Assembly (NCBI RefSeq): GCF_029626235.1
Contig: NZ_JARUBO010000005.1
Coordinates: forward strand, 2,574,501-2,638,500
Source of the DNA: Micromonospora sp. WMMD1120
Lineage (GTDB): Bacteria > Actinomycetota > Actinomycetes > Mycobacteriales > Micromonosporaceae
Direction: 5' to 3'
Length of the DNA stretch: 64,000 nucleotides
Shown here in pieces: positions 16,994-25,503 of this stretch (the stretch's first letter is position 1; the number at the start of each line of letters is the position of its first letter). A program made the position numbers and the translations under genes. The notes beneath the pieces were generated by a model. The model worked only from the letters and a program-made list of their open reading frames with translations, ran no database searches and was not told the DNA's origin.

Positions 16994-18535
16994 GTGACCA
17001 CCAGCACCACGACCCCACCCGGGCGGGCCGTCGCCGCCCGTCCGGCCCTGCGGGGCTCCCGAGCGGTGACCCTGGTCGCCATGTGCCTGGGAGCGATGAT
17101 CACGTTCCTACAGATCACCGCGACCGTGTCCGCCCTCACCACCATCCAGCGGGACCTGCGGGTCGACCCCACCACCCTGGTCTGGATCCCCAGCGCGTAC
17201 ACCCTGATGGTGGCGAGCGTGGTGCTGTCCGCCGCCACCCTGGGCAGCCGCTACGGCCGCAAGCGCGTCTTCGGCGCCGGTGTCGTCGCGATGATCGCCG
17301 GAGCCGCCGTCGTCGCCAGTGCCCCCGGCGTGGCCTGGGTCATCGTCGGGCAGTTGGTCGCCGGCCTCGGTGGGGCGTTGATCCTGCCGAACAGCCTGGC
17401 GGTCCTCGGGGCGACCTTCACCGACCCGCACCGACGCACCGAGGTCATCACCGCGTGGTCGGCGGCCTCCGGCATCGGGCTCGCGGTCGGTCCGCTCATC
17501 GCCGGCGCCCTGCTGCGACACCACCAGTGGCACAGCGTGTACGTGTCGACGATCGTCCTGGGCCTGGTCACCCTCGTGGTCGCCGGCATCGGGGTCGTCG
17601 AGTCCCGGCCGAGCGCCGCCCGCCTCGACGTGCCCGGCCTGTTGCTGGGCACCGTCGCCATCGCCGCCGCCGTCTACGCGATGATCCAGGGCGGCAAGGA
17701 CGGCTACACCAGCCCGGTGGTGCTGACGGCCTGGGTCGTCGCACTTGTCGCGCTCGTCGCGTTCGTGCTCGTCGAGTTGCGTGCCGGCGCGCCGATGCTC
17801 GACGTGCGGCTGTTCCGGTCCGCCTCGTTCAGCGCGGTCATGGCCGTCGCCGCGGTGTCCCTGTTCGGGTTCACCGGCGTCGCCATCCTGCTGGTCCTCT
17901 TCCACGAGCGGGCCCAGGCGCTCAGCCCGCTGGACACCGGCTGGCGGATGCTGGTGCTCTTCGGCACCTACGCGCTCGTCGCCTTCGGTGCCGGGCGGGC
18001 GATCCGCCGTACCGGCTTCAAGGCGCCGCTCACCCTCGGCCTGGTCCTCGGCGCGGTGGCCAGCTTCGCCCTGGCCGGCCAGGGGCCGACCACGCCGTTC
18101 GGTGACCGCTGGGCGCTGTTCGTCCTCTTCGGCGCGGCCAGCGCGCTGGTGGTGGCGCCCGCGACGGCGGCGGCGATGGCCAGCGTCGCGCCCGCCCAGG
18201 CGGGCATGGCCTCCGGCGCGGTGAACGCCGCCCGCCAGGTCGGCTCGGTGGTCGGCTCGTCGGTGCTCGGCACGCTCCTCACCACCACGATGGTGGCGGA
18301 CCTGCCGGGCCGGCTCGCCGCCCACCAGGTCGCCGAACCCACCCGGGGCGCGGTGCAGGCGGCGGTGGCCGCCGGAGTGAGTGACGGCCAGCCGCTGCCC
18401 GATCCGGTCCGCTCGGCGCTCGCCGAGGCGGTGACCTCGGGTGTTCAGGCCGGTCTGCGGGTCAACGGCATCGTCTTCCTCGTCGCCGCCGTGCTCGCGC
18501 TGGCCCTCATCCGCAACCGGCCGCACCGGCACTGA
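16994..18535 (+). CDS. MFS drug exporter, DHA2 (14-TMS) family
   Basis: A 513-aa transporter. Length and hydrophobic pattern fit the 14-helix DHA2/EmrB-QacA group. Motif A is SRYGRKRVFGAG after TM2, and the antiporter motif C is near GIGLAVGPLIAGALL in TM5. It probably exports a toxic compound by proton antiport. The GTG start at 16994 follows AAGGA. It is divergent from the HxlR gene, which is the common regulator-exporter arrangement. Confidence 0.9.
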   Translation: MTTSTTTPPGRAVAARPALRGSRAVTLVAMCLGAMITFLQITATVSALTTIQRDLRVDPTTLVWIPSAYTLMVASVVLSAATLGSRYGRKRVFGAGVVAMIAGAAVVASAPGVAWVIVGQLVAGLGGALILPNSLAVLGATFTDPHRRTEVITAWSAASGIGLAVGPLIAGALLRHHQWHSVYVSTIVLGLVTLVVAGIGVVESRPSAARLDVPGLLLGTVAIAAAVYAMIQGGKDGYTSPVVLTAWVVALVALVAFVLVELRAGAPMLDVRLFRSASFSAVMAVAAVSLFGFTGVAILLVLFHERAQALSPLDTGWRMLVLFGTYALVAFGAGRAIRRTGFKAPLTLGLVLGAVASFALAGQGPTTPFGDRWALFVLFGAASALVVAPATAAAMASVAPAQAGMASGAVNAARQVGSVVGSSVLGTLLTTTMVADLPGRLAAHQVAEPTRGAVQAAVAAGVSDGQPLPDPVRSALAEAVTSGVQAGLRVNGIVFLVAAVLALALIRNRPHRH

Positions 18536-18601
18536 GCGGGCCGCGGCCGCCGCCACCCCGATCAGGGGTACGAGTGTGATGTTTCTGCACCCGCAGTGCA
18601 C

Positions 18602-18636
18602 TTGTCATCGCTTCCGTGGCTGTCTAGCGTCAGCTC
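18602..18636 (+). promoter_or_regulatory. Sigma-70-like promoter, probably leaderless transcript
   Basis: TTGTCA (18602-18607) and TAGCGT (18625-18630) are separated by exactly 17 bp. The -10 box ends 6 nt before the ATG of the DUF2855 gene, so transcription would begin at or next to the start codon. No Shine-Dalgarno is present, which fits leaderless translation. Confidence 0.6.
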
Positions 18637-19704
18637 ATGGCTGACTCCTGGAGCTTCGCCGTGGCGCGTGCCGATCTCGGGCAGACCACGCTCGTCGATG
18701 TCGCCGCACCCGCGATCCGGGCCGGTGAGGCATTGCTGCGGGTGGACCGGGTCGGTCTCACCGCCAACAACGTGACCTACGCCGTGCTCGGAGACTCGAT
18801 GCGCTACTGGCGGTTCTTTCCGCCGTCCGCGTACGGGCTCGGGCCGCAGTGGGGCCTCCCGCCACTGTGGGGCTTCGCCGACGTGGTCGCCTCGGCGGTG
18901 CCCGGGGTGGAGGTGGGCCAGCGGATCTACGGTTACCTGCCGCCCGCGGGTCACCTCGTGGTGCGGCCGGACCGGGTGGACGCGACCGGATTCCGGGACG
19001 CCAGCCCGCACCGGGCGGAGCTGCCGTCGCCGTACAACGCGTACCGGTCGACCACCGGCGATCCGGCGTACCAGCGCGACCAGGAGGACCTGCTGATCCT
19101 CTTCCGGCCGCTCTTCTTCACCTCGTTCATGCTGGCCGACCAGGTCGTCGACAACGACTTCCACGGCGCCGAGACGCTGCTCGTGTCGTCGGCGTCGAGC
19201 AAGACCGCGTACGCCGCCGCGTTCGAGCTGCACGGTCGAGGGCCGCGCCTGGTCGGGCTCACCTCGCCGGGCAACCTGGCGTTCACCAGGTCACTCGGCT
19301 GCTACGACGAGGTCGTCGCGTACGACGACGTGGACGCCCTCGCCGTGGTCCCGACCGTCTACCTCGACCTGTCCGGCGCGCCGTCGACCCGTGCCGCGGT
19401 GCGGCGGCGCCTCGGCGACCGGCTCGTCCGGGACATCGCCGTCGGGCTCACCAACCAGACGCCGAACGCCGACGCCGCCGGGGAGGTGTTCTTCGCCCCC
19501 GTGCAGATGCGCAAACGTCGTCAGGACTGGGGTCGCGACGGGCTCGACGCGCGGTTCACCGAGGCGTGGCGTCGGTTCGCCGCCGTGCTGGGTGAATGGC
19601 TCGACGTCCAGGTGGGCACCGGGCCGGCTGCCCTCCAGCGCGCCTGGGTCGACGTCCTCGCCGGTCGTACGCCGCCGCGGGTGGGCCACGTCATCCAGGT
19701 GTGA
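18637..19704 (+). CDS. DUF2855 family protein
   Basis: A 355-aa protein matching the DUF2855 pattern: VGLTANNVTYAVLGDSMRYW, PLWGFADVVAS, GYLPPAGHLVV and SASSKTAYAAAF. The early part resembles the GroES-like half of medium-chain reductases, and the SSASSKTAYA segment sits where a Rossmann loop would be. The function is not established. A distant MDR-type oxidoreductase role is possible. It is convergent with the SDR gene at 19714, only 9 bp away. Confidence 0.82.
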   Translation: MADSWSFAVARADLGQTTLVDVAAPAIRAGEALLRVDRVGLTANNVTYAVLGDSMRYWRFFPPSAYGLGPQWGLPPLWGFADVVASAVPGVEVGQRIYGYLPPAGHLVVRPDRVDATGFRDASPHRAELPSPYNAYRSTTGDPAYQRDQEDLLILFRPLFFTSFMLADQVVDNDFHGAETLLVSSASSKTAYAAAFELHGRGPRLVGLTSPGNLAFTRSLGCYDEVVAYDDVDALAVVPTVYLDLSGAPSTRAAVRRRLGDRLVRDIAVGLTNQTPNADAAGEVFFAPVQMRKRRQDWGRDGLDARFTEAWRRFAAVLGEWLDVQVGTGPAALQRAWVDVLAGRTPPRVGHVIQV

Positions 19705-19713
19705 GGCGAACGG

Positions 19714-20514
19714 TCACGGGACGATCGCGTCCACGTAGCCACCGTCGACCCGGACCGCCGCTCCGGTCGTGGCGGAGGCCAGCGGGGAGGCGAGGTAGGT
19801 GACCATGTTCGCGATCTCCTCGGGCTCGATCAGACGCTGGAGCAACGACTGCGGCCGGTGCTGCCGCATGAACTCGCGCTGCCGTTCCTCCCAGGGCAGG
19901 CTCTCGCCCATCAACTCGGCGACGAAGGTCTCCACACCGCCGGTGTGGGTCGGCCCGGCGAGCACCGAGTTGACGGTCACCCCGGTCCCGGCGACGGTCT
20001 TGGCGAAGCCGCGCGACACGCCGAGCAGGGCGGTCTTGGAGACGCCGTAATGGATCATTTCGGTCGGGATGACGACCGCCGAGTCGCTGACGATGAACTG
20101 CACCCGCCCCCAGCCGCGCTCCGTCATCGCCGGCAGGTACGCGCGGGTCAGCCGGACGCCGGCCAGCACGTTCACCTCGAAGTAGCGACGCCAGTCGTCA
20201 TCGGAGATCTCCAGGGCCGGGGTGGGCCCGAAGATGCCGAGGTTGTTGACCAGGATGTCGACGGTCGGCAGCAGATCGAGGGCGCGCGCCGCGCCCTCGT
20301 CGGTGGACACGTCGGCGTCGACCTCGACCACGTCGGCGCCGGGCACGTCGGCGCGCAGGGCGTCCGCCGCCTTCCGCACCCCGGCCGCGGTACGGCCGTT
20401 GACCGCCACCCGGGCGCCCGCGCGGGCGAGTCCGGTGGCGATGGCGGCGCCGATTCCCTGCGTCGAGCCGGTGATCAGCGCGGTCTTGCCGGTCAGGTCG
20501 ATGAGCATCGTCAT
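19714..20514 (-). CDS. SDR-family NAD(P)-dependent oxidoreductase
   Basis: A 266-aa classical SDR. It has the cofactor loop TGSTQGIGAAIATGL, an NGR segment after beta-2 (suggesting NADP), LVNNLGIFG, catalytic Ser in FIVSDSAVV, and YGVSKTA for Tyr/Lys. The frame is open far upstream, but the ATG at 20514 begins the Rossmann fold in the normal place (MTMLIDLTGKTALITG). It lies 14 bp downstream of the sigma-factor gene on the same strand and may be co-transcribed as a stress gene. Substrate unknown. Confidence 0.87.
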   Translation of the reverse strand: MTMLIDLTGKTALITGSTQGIGAAIATGLARAGARVAVNGRTAAGVRKAADALRADVPGADVVEVDADVSTDEGAARALDLLPTVDILVNNLGIFGPTPALEISDDDWRRYFEVNVLAGVRLTRAYLPAMTERGWGRVQFIVSDSAVVIPTEMIHYGVSKTALLGVSRGFAKTVAGTGVTVNSVLAGPTHTGGVETFVAELMGESLPWEERQREFMRQHRPQSLLQRLIEPEEIANMVTYLASPLASATTGAAVRVDGGYVDAIVP

Positions 20515-20528
20515 GGTTGTCCTGTGGG

Positions 20529-21326
20529 CTAGGAGGTGCTGTCGTCGACGAGGTGGTGGCGCAGCGTGGTCAACGATCGGGCGATCAGCCGGGAGACGTG
20601 CATCTGCGAGACACCGATCCGGTCGGCGATCTGCGACTGGGTCAGGTTGCCGTAGAAGCGTAGGCCCAGGATCTCGCGCTCGCGTTCGGGCAGGGTCGCG
20701 AGGGCCGGAGCGAGGGCGACGCGGATCTCCACGAGGTCGATCTCGTGGTCGTCGCTGCCGAGCGCGTCGCCGAGTTCCCGGTTGCCGTCGTCTCCCACCG
20801 GGGTGGACAGCGAGGTGGCCCGGTAGGCGCGGGCGCCCTCCAGCCCTTCGAGGACGGCCTCCTCGGACAGGTCGAGGTGGGACGCGATGTCGGCCACCGT
20901 CGGCGAGCGGCCGAGGGTCTGGGTCAGCGCGCTGTTCGCCGCGCTGATCGACAGGCGCAACTCCTGGAGGCGGCGGGGTACGCGGACCGCCCAGGTGCGG
21001 TCCCGGAAATACCTCTTGATCTCGCCGACGATGGTGGGGATGGCGTAGCCGGTGAAGTCGACGCCCCGGTCGTGGTCGAAGTTGTCGACGGCCTTGACCA
21101 GCCCGACCGAGGCGGTCTGGAACAGGTCGTCGTCGGGTGCGCCGCGCCCGCCGTAGCGGCGGGCCAGGTGCCGGGCGAGCGGCAGCCAGGCCTCGATGGC
21201 ACGGTCGCGGAGGGCGGGTCGACGCGGGTCGTCCGCGCCGGTGGCGGCCAGGGCGGCAAGCAGGTCGTCGGGGCGCTGGTCGGCGCTCCGTTGGTCGAAG
21301 GAAGCGGTCTCGACGATGGTGGTCAT
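20529..21326 (-). CDS. RNA polymerase sigma factor, SigB/SigF/SigG group
   Basis: A 265-aa group 3 sigma factor. Region 2 contains GAPDDDLFQTASVGLVKAVDNFD, VDFTGYAIPTIVGEIKRYFRD and AVRVPRR. Region 3 has PTVADIASHLDLS and region 4 has LPEREREILGLRFYGNLTQSQIADRIGVSQMHVSR in order. It directs general-stress or differentiation transcription and is normally held by an anti-sigma kinase, none of which is adjacent. The ATG at 21326 is chosen because GAAGGGGAT precedes it. The open frame extends to 21470 without family similarity. Confidence 0.92.
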   Translation of the reverse strand: MTTIVETASFDQRSADQRPDDLLAALAATGADDPRRPALRDRAIEAWLPLARHLARRYGGRGAPDDDLFQTASVGLVKAVDNFDHDRGVDFTGYAIPTIVGEIKRYFRDRTWAVRVPRRLQELRLSISAANSALTQTLGRSPTVADIASHLDLSEEAVLEGLEGARAYRATSLSTPVGDDGNRELGDALGSDDHEIDLVEIRVALAPALATLPEREREILGLRFYGNLTQSQIADRIGVSQMHVSRLIARSLTTLRHHLVDDSTS

Positions 21327-21653
21327 GGGGGTGATCCCCTTCCGCGGGTGCCCGTCGAATGGAATCGACCGGAGGATCTCCGAACCGGCGCTGACCGGGG
21401 CGCACGTGCGGGCGGAGTGCGCTGTCGCGGGCCACGAACACGGGCCTCGCCACCGCGTCATGTCGTTCACTTGCCGCTCCGACGTTACCTGAACGGCGGA
21501 TCAATTACTAGCCGAAAGTATGAGGCTCCGCAGGTGTGCGCCGCGTGTGGTTGGCGGGGCGGAAATTGTGTAATCGGGTCCGCCGCCCGCAGTCTCCGAT
21601 CGTGAGGGCGCTCAGCGCGGGCGCCCCGGACCCGCACACGAGGAGTGACACCC
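21327..21653. other. Divergent intergenic region between two sigma-factor genes
   Basis: 327 bp without a convincing gene. It carries the upstream regions of the SigB/F-type gene (leftward) and the ECF fusion gene (rightward). The A+T-rich part, 21500-21575, includes a GGAAAT and TGTGTAATC segment that could be a rightward ECF-type promoter, but no consensus can be assigned by eye. Confidence 0.4.
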
Positions 21654-23525
21654 ATGTCGTCAGCCGGTCGGGCACTACCCGATACCGGGTTGGTCGTCGC
21701 GGCCCGACAGGGCGACCAGCGCGCCCTCGACGACGTCGTCGCGGCGTCACTACCCCTGGTCTACAACATCGTCGGGCGTGCGCTGCGCGGTCACGCCGAC
21801 GTCGACGACGTGGTCCAGGAGACGTTGGTACGGGTGATCCGCTACCTGCCCGCCCTCAACGACCCGGCGGCGTACCGCTCCTGGCTGGTGGCGATCACCA
21901 TCCGTCAGGTGCGGGACTGGGAGACCCGTCGACGTGTGGCGCTCAACCGCGACGCCGGGCTGGACGCGATCAACAACGTGCCCGACCCGGCCGCCGACTT
22001 CGCGGGGATGACCATCCTCCGGCTCGGTCTCACCGACCAGCGACGCGAGGTGGCCGAGGCGACCCGCTGGCTCGACCAGGACGACCAGGAGCTGCTGTCG
22101 CTGTGGTGGCTTGAGGAGACCGGGGAGATAACCCGTAACGAGGTCGCCGACGCGCTCGGGCTGTCGCCCGGTCACGTCGCCGTGCGGGTCCACCGGATGA
22201 AGGAGCAGATCCAGAGCGCCCGAGGCGTCGTACGCGCGCTGCGGGCCCGCCCCGGCTGTCCCGACCTGCGCGGGGTCATCGCTGAGTGGGACGGCGTTCC
22301 CAGCCCGCTGTGGCGTAAGAGGTTGGCCCGACACGTCCGCGACTGCGCCTTCTGCGGTCGGCTCGGCACGACGCTCGTACCGATCGATCGGCTGCTCGCC
22401 GGTCTGCCGCTGCTGCCGCTGCCGGCGGGCCTCGACGCCCACCTCCCGGGCACGGCCGCTCCCACCGCCGCCGCCCAGGTCGTCGGCCCATCGAGTCCCA
22501 CCGTCGGGCACGGCGCCGGACCGACTCCGCCGGCCGACCCCGGCGGCGGCCCGAGCGCCGTCGACCTCGCGGTGAATCGGCCCCGTGGCCTCGTGCCGAC
22601 CCTCGCCGCCGGGGTGGCCGCCGCCGTCCTGGCCATCACCATGGCGGTGGTGGTCCAGCCGGACGAGCCGTCGGCGCCCTCCTGGGCAGCTCCACCCCCC
22701 GCGTCGCCCACCGCCGTCGCCGTGCCCAGCGTCGCGCCGTCGCCGAGCGCCCGGCCGTCGTCGAAGGCTCCCCTCGCCCCGGTGGCCAGCTCACCGCGCA
22801 AGGGCGTCGGTGTGTGGAACTTCGCCGGGGCGAGCCAGGCGCTGGCGAACTCCCGGGCCGGTTGGTACTACACCTGGGGCACCGAACACCCGGGGATCAC
22901 CACTCCGCGGGGCACGACGTTCGTACCGATGATCCGCAGCGCGGCGAACGTCACCGCCGGCGAACTGGCGCGGGCCGAGGCGGCCGGGCCCTACCTGCTC
23001 ACCTTCAACGAGCCGGACATGCCCGAGCAGGCGAACATGACGGTCGAGCAGGCGCTGGACCTGTGGCCGCGATTGATGGCGACCGGCAGCAAACTGGGCA
23101 GCCCGGCGGTGGCCTGGGGTGCCCCGGACCCGCAGGGGTGGCTGGACCGGTTCATGACCGGCGCGCAGGCACGTGGCCACCGGGTGGACTTCATCACGCT
23201 GCACTGGTTCGGGGCGGACTTCACCACCGGCCCGGCTGTCGACCAGCTCCGCCGGTATCTCCAGGCCGTCTACGAGCGGTACCGCAAGCCGATCTGGCTG
23301 ACCGAGTTCGCGCTGATCCGTTTCGACGCCGCCGGTGCGCACTTCCCGAGCCAGCAGCAGCAGGCGGCGTTCCTCACCGCGTCCACCGCCATGCTCGGCC
23401 AACTGTCCTACGTGCAGCGCTACGCCTGGTTCGGTCTACCCGCCACCGACAAGGACCGGTCCGGGTTGTTCAGCGACGGCACCGAGGCGACGCTGGTCGG
23501 CCGCGCCTTCCAGGCCGCCCGTTGA
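21654..23525 (+). CDS. ECF sigma factor fused to ZAS-like motif, membrane helix and glycosyl-hydrolase domain
   Basis: A 623-aa composite. Residues ~10-190 are an ECF sigma: region 2 with VDDVVQETLVRVIRYLP and region 4 with ALGLSPGHVAVRVHRMKEQI. Residues ~226-235 hold an HxxxCxxC motif (HVRDCAFC), as in zinc-containing anti-sigma domains. After a Pro-rich stretch comes one membrane helix (~313-335), then a Ser/Pro linker. Residues ~383-623 are an Asl1/GH128-like glycosyl hydrolase core, with FNEPDM (acid/base Glu) and IWLTEFAL (nucleophile Glu). The layout puts sigma inside and the sugar-binding domain outside. ECF classifications describe an actinobacterial group with such C-terminal extensions (I recall ECF53). 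The ATG at 21654 has GAGGAG upstream. Confidence 0.88.
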   Translation: MSSAGRALPDTGLVVAARQGDQRALDDVVAASLPLVYNIVGRALRGHADVDDVVQETLVRVIRYLPALNDPAAYRSWLVAITIRQVRDWETRRRVALNRDAGLDAINNVPDPAADFAGMTILRLGLTDQRREVAEATRWLDQDDQELLSLWWLEETGEITRNEVADALGLSPGHVAVRVHRMKEQIQSARGVVRALRARPGCPDLRGVIAEWDGVPSPLWRKRLARHVRDCAFCGRLGTTLVPIDRLLAGLPLLPLPAGLDAHLPGTAAPTAAAQVVGPSSPTVGHGAGPTPPADPGGGPSAVDLAVNRPRGLVPTLAAGVAAAVLAITMAVVVQPDEPSAPSWAAPPPASPTAVAVPSVAPSPSARPSSKAPLAPVASSPRKGVGVWNFAGASQALANSRAGWYYTWGTEHPGITTPRGTTFVPMIRSAANVTAGELARAEAAGPYLLTFNEPDMPEQANMTVEQALDLWPRLMATGSKLGSPAVAWGAPDPQGWLDRFMTGAQARGHRVDFITLHWFGADFTTGPAVDQLRRYLQAVYERYRKPIWLTEFALIRFDAAGAHFPSQQQQAAFLTASTAMLGQLSYVQRYAWFGLPATDKDRSGLFSDGTEATLVGRAFQAAR

Positions 23526-24169
23526 GCGGGGGCGGACGAGTCGGCGAGCGTCGGTCCGCACGGATCGTCGGTGTGGTCGCGACCCTGGTCGTGACGGCGC
23601 TGGCCGTCGCCCTCGGGCAGAGCTGGGGCCGCGACGACCAGCGAGCGGCGACCGCTCCGGCGCCGCGCGCGGTGACACCGACCGCGTCGGTGGTGCTCAA
23701 CGGCACCGACGACGCGTTCATCCAGCTTCTGATCCCGATGAACGAGGGCGCGCTGGCGCTCATCGACCATCTCGACACCCGGCCGGCGGGCACCGACCCG
23801 TCCCTGCGGGACCTGCTCGGTGAGATTCGCGAGGCCCACCAGGCGGAGCTGCGGGATCTGCGCGGGTTGCTGGCCGCCGGCAACGTCCCGGAGTCGAACA
23901 TCCACGAGGGTCACCAGATGCCCGGCATGGTCACCGACGTCGGTCTCGCGCAGGTGCGGGACGCGCCGGACGCCGAGGTGCCGTCCCGGGCGACGGCCCT
24001 GATCCGGGCGCATCTCGCGCAGACGGTGGTGCTGTGCCGGGGCGAGCGGAACGCCGGTGGGAGCCCGGAGCTGAAGGCGCTCGCCGGCCGGATCGAACAG
24101 GCGCGGGCCGCCGAGCTGGCGAGCCTGGACAGCCGGCCGGCGACGGCCAAGGCCGCACCGGCCAGGTGA
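23522..24169 (+). CDS. DUF305-like membrane-anchored protein
   Basis: About 215 aa from a TTG at 23522 that overlaps the stop of the ECF gene (TTGA). A GTG at 23573 is the other candidate start. The N-terminus is a basic stretch plus a hydrophobic helix (IVGVVATLVVTALAVALG), so it is exported or anchored. The rest is helical and follows the DUF305 plan (AFIQLLIPMNEGALALIDHL, then AHLAQTVVLC). In typical DUF305 proteins the first motif carries an HH pair for copper. Here those positions read MN, so the metal site looks degenerate. It is co-transcribed with the sigma fusion and the next membrane protein. Confidence 0.65.
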   Translation: MSGGGRVGERRSARIVGVVATLVVTALAVALGQSWGRDDQRAATAPAPRAVTPTASVVLNGTDDAFIQLLIPMNEGALALIDHLDTRPAGTDPSLRDLLGEIREAHQAELRDLRGLLAAGNVPESNIHEGHQMPGMVTDVGLAQVRDAPDAEVPSRATALIRAHLAQTVVLCRGERNAGGSPELKALAGRIEQARAAELASLDSRPATAKAAPAR

Positions 24170-24822
24170 GCATGCCGTACGCCGACGTCCGCGCCCCGGT
24201 CCGGGCGGCGCGTGCCGCGCACCGTGCCGACTCGACCGGCACCACCCGGACGGCACGACGGGCGGTCGCCGACTCGCCTGCGGCGAGCTGGCGTGGTCGC
24301 CACCGCCGTGCCACGGAGCGCGTGGTGAGCACCTCGTCGGTCATCGCGGTCGGTGCCGGGTGGCTGGTGGCGATCCTCGCCGCCGGGCACGTCACCCTCT
24401 CGCCGGGTTGGCGGATGGTCGCCCTGTTCTGCCACCTGACCTGTCTCGTGGTGGGCTTCGGCGCGGTGCTGACGGTGGACTGGTTCAGTCTGCGCTGGTT
24501 GCTGCGCCGGGAACCCCTCGGCGCCGTGCTGACCGCCGCACGCGGCGCGCACCTGCTCATCTGGCTGGGCCTGGTGGGTCTGCTGGCCAGCGGTGCCGCC
24601 CTGGGGCCGGACACGTCGTCCGGGCTGGTCTGGGTCAAGCTGCTCGCGGTGCTGGTGGTCGGTGTGAACGGGCTGTTCCTCGACCGGGTCCGGGACCAAC
24701 TCGTCGCCGTTCAGGGCCGTCCGCCCTGGTCCGCCCTGCTTCCCGGGGTCGCCGCCGCCACCGTCTCCCAGCTCGGCTGGTGGACCGCGACCCTGGTCGG
24801 CTTCTGGAACGCCAACAGTTGA
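24166..24822 (+). CDS. Polytopic membrane protein of unknown function
   Basis: About 218 aa from the GTG at 24166 (GTGA overlap with the DUF305-like gene); an ATG at 24172 is equally possible. An Arg/Ala-rich cytoplasmic N-terminus of ~50 residues is followed by about five hydrophobic helices. Notable segments are ALFCHLTCLVVGFGAVLTVDWF, and a C-terminal WWTATLVGFWNANS. I do not recognise a family. Position makes it the third gene of the ECF fusion operon, so an envelope-stress or signal-transfer role is possible but only inferred. Confidence 0.7.
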   Translation: MSMPYADVRAPVRAARAAHRADSTGTTRTARRAVADSPAASWRGRHRRATERVVSTSSVIAVGAGWLVAILAAGHVTLSPGWRMVALFCHLTCLVVGFGAVLTVDWFSLRWLLRREPLGAVLTAARGAHLLIWLGLVGLLASGAALGPDTSSGLVWVKLLAVLVVGVNGLFLDRVRDQLVAVQGRPPWSALLPGVAAATVSQLGWWTATLVGFWNANS

Positions 24823-24861
24823 CGCCGGCGGCGACACCGCCGACGGCGGCGACCGCGGCGG

Positions 24862-25422
24862 TCAGGCCGGCGTCGGGTGCCGCGCGATGAACCGGGCCCG
24901 GGTCAGGAACGCGAGTTGGGCACGCTTGTCCGGCATGTCGATCTCGGTGTCGAAGGTGAAGCCCTCGATCTCCAGCCGCCGGAGGGCGAGGTGGTTGCGG
25001 ACGTCCGGCTCCACCACGATCCGCTGCGCGGCCGGGTCGCGGAACAGGAAGCGGGCCAGGGCGGGGCCGACGGCGTTGGTGAGGCCACGGGCGACGCGCC
25101 GGTCCGGGCTGAGCAGCAGGTGCATGCCGATGTCGCCGGGCTGGACCGGATAGCGCTCGCCGACCGGGTCCGCCTCGGGCTGGTAGGTCTGGAAGAGCCC
25201 GACCGGCTCCTCGTCGAGCACGATCAGGTACGCGTGGTGCGTCGGCAGGCTGTCCACGAAGGCGTAGATCTCGCGGACCTGGTCCACGCTGTGCTCGCCC
25301 ATTCCCCAGAACGAGTTGCGGGGGCGGGTGACCCAGCCGTGCAGGAGCGCGGCGTGCCGGTCGGGGTCCACGGGCACCAACGACAGGTCACCGAGACCGG
25401 CGATCTTCTCCAGGTACGTCAT
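24862..25422 (-). CDS. Siderophore-type GNAT acyltransferase (IucB/AlcB/RhbD-like)
   Basis: A 186-aa acyltransferase of the siderophore biosynthesis GNAT group. It shows HGWVTRPRNSFWGMGEHSVD, GDIGMHLLLSPDRRVARGLT (acyl-CoA binding) and IVVEPDVRNHLALRRLEIEGF. Family members acylate hydroxylamines or amines with acetyl, succinyl or similar groups. It is divergent from the siderophore operon across the iron box and so should be iron-repressed. No N-hydroxylase is nearby, so a hydroxamate cannot be assumed. GAGGA precedes the ATG. Confidence 0.88.
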   Translation of the reverse strand: MTYLEKIAGLGDLSLVPVDPDRHAALLHGWVTRPRNSFWGMGEHSVDQVREIYAFVDSLPTHHAYLIVLDEEPVGLFQTYQPEADPVGERYPVQPGDIGMHLLLSPDRRVARGLTNAVGPALARFLFRDPAAQRIVVEPDVRNHLALRRLEIEGFTFDTEIDMPDKRAQLAFLTRARFIARHPTPA

Positions 25423-25456
25423 CGGGTGCTGTCCTCTGTTCCATCCGGGGCGCGAC

Positions 25457-25490
25457 TTAGGTTACCCTCCCCTAATTAAGGATGACCTTA
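25457..25490. promoter_or_regulatory. IdeR/DtxR iron box
   Basis: TTAGGTTACCCTCCCCTAA (25457-25475) matches the DtxR/IdeR consensus at about 15 of 19 positions. A second inverted repeat, TAAGG-ATGA-CCTTA (25477-25490), follows directly. The sites lie between the acyltransferase and the reductase genes and could repress both directions when iron is plentiful. Confidence 0.82.
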
Positions 25491-25503
25491 CTCGGAGGGG
25501 TGC

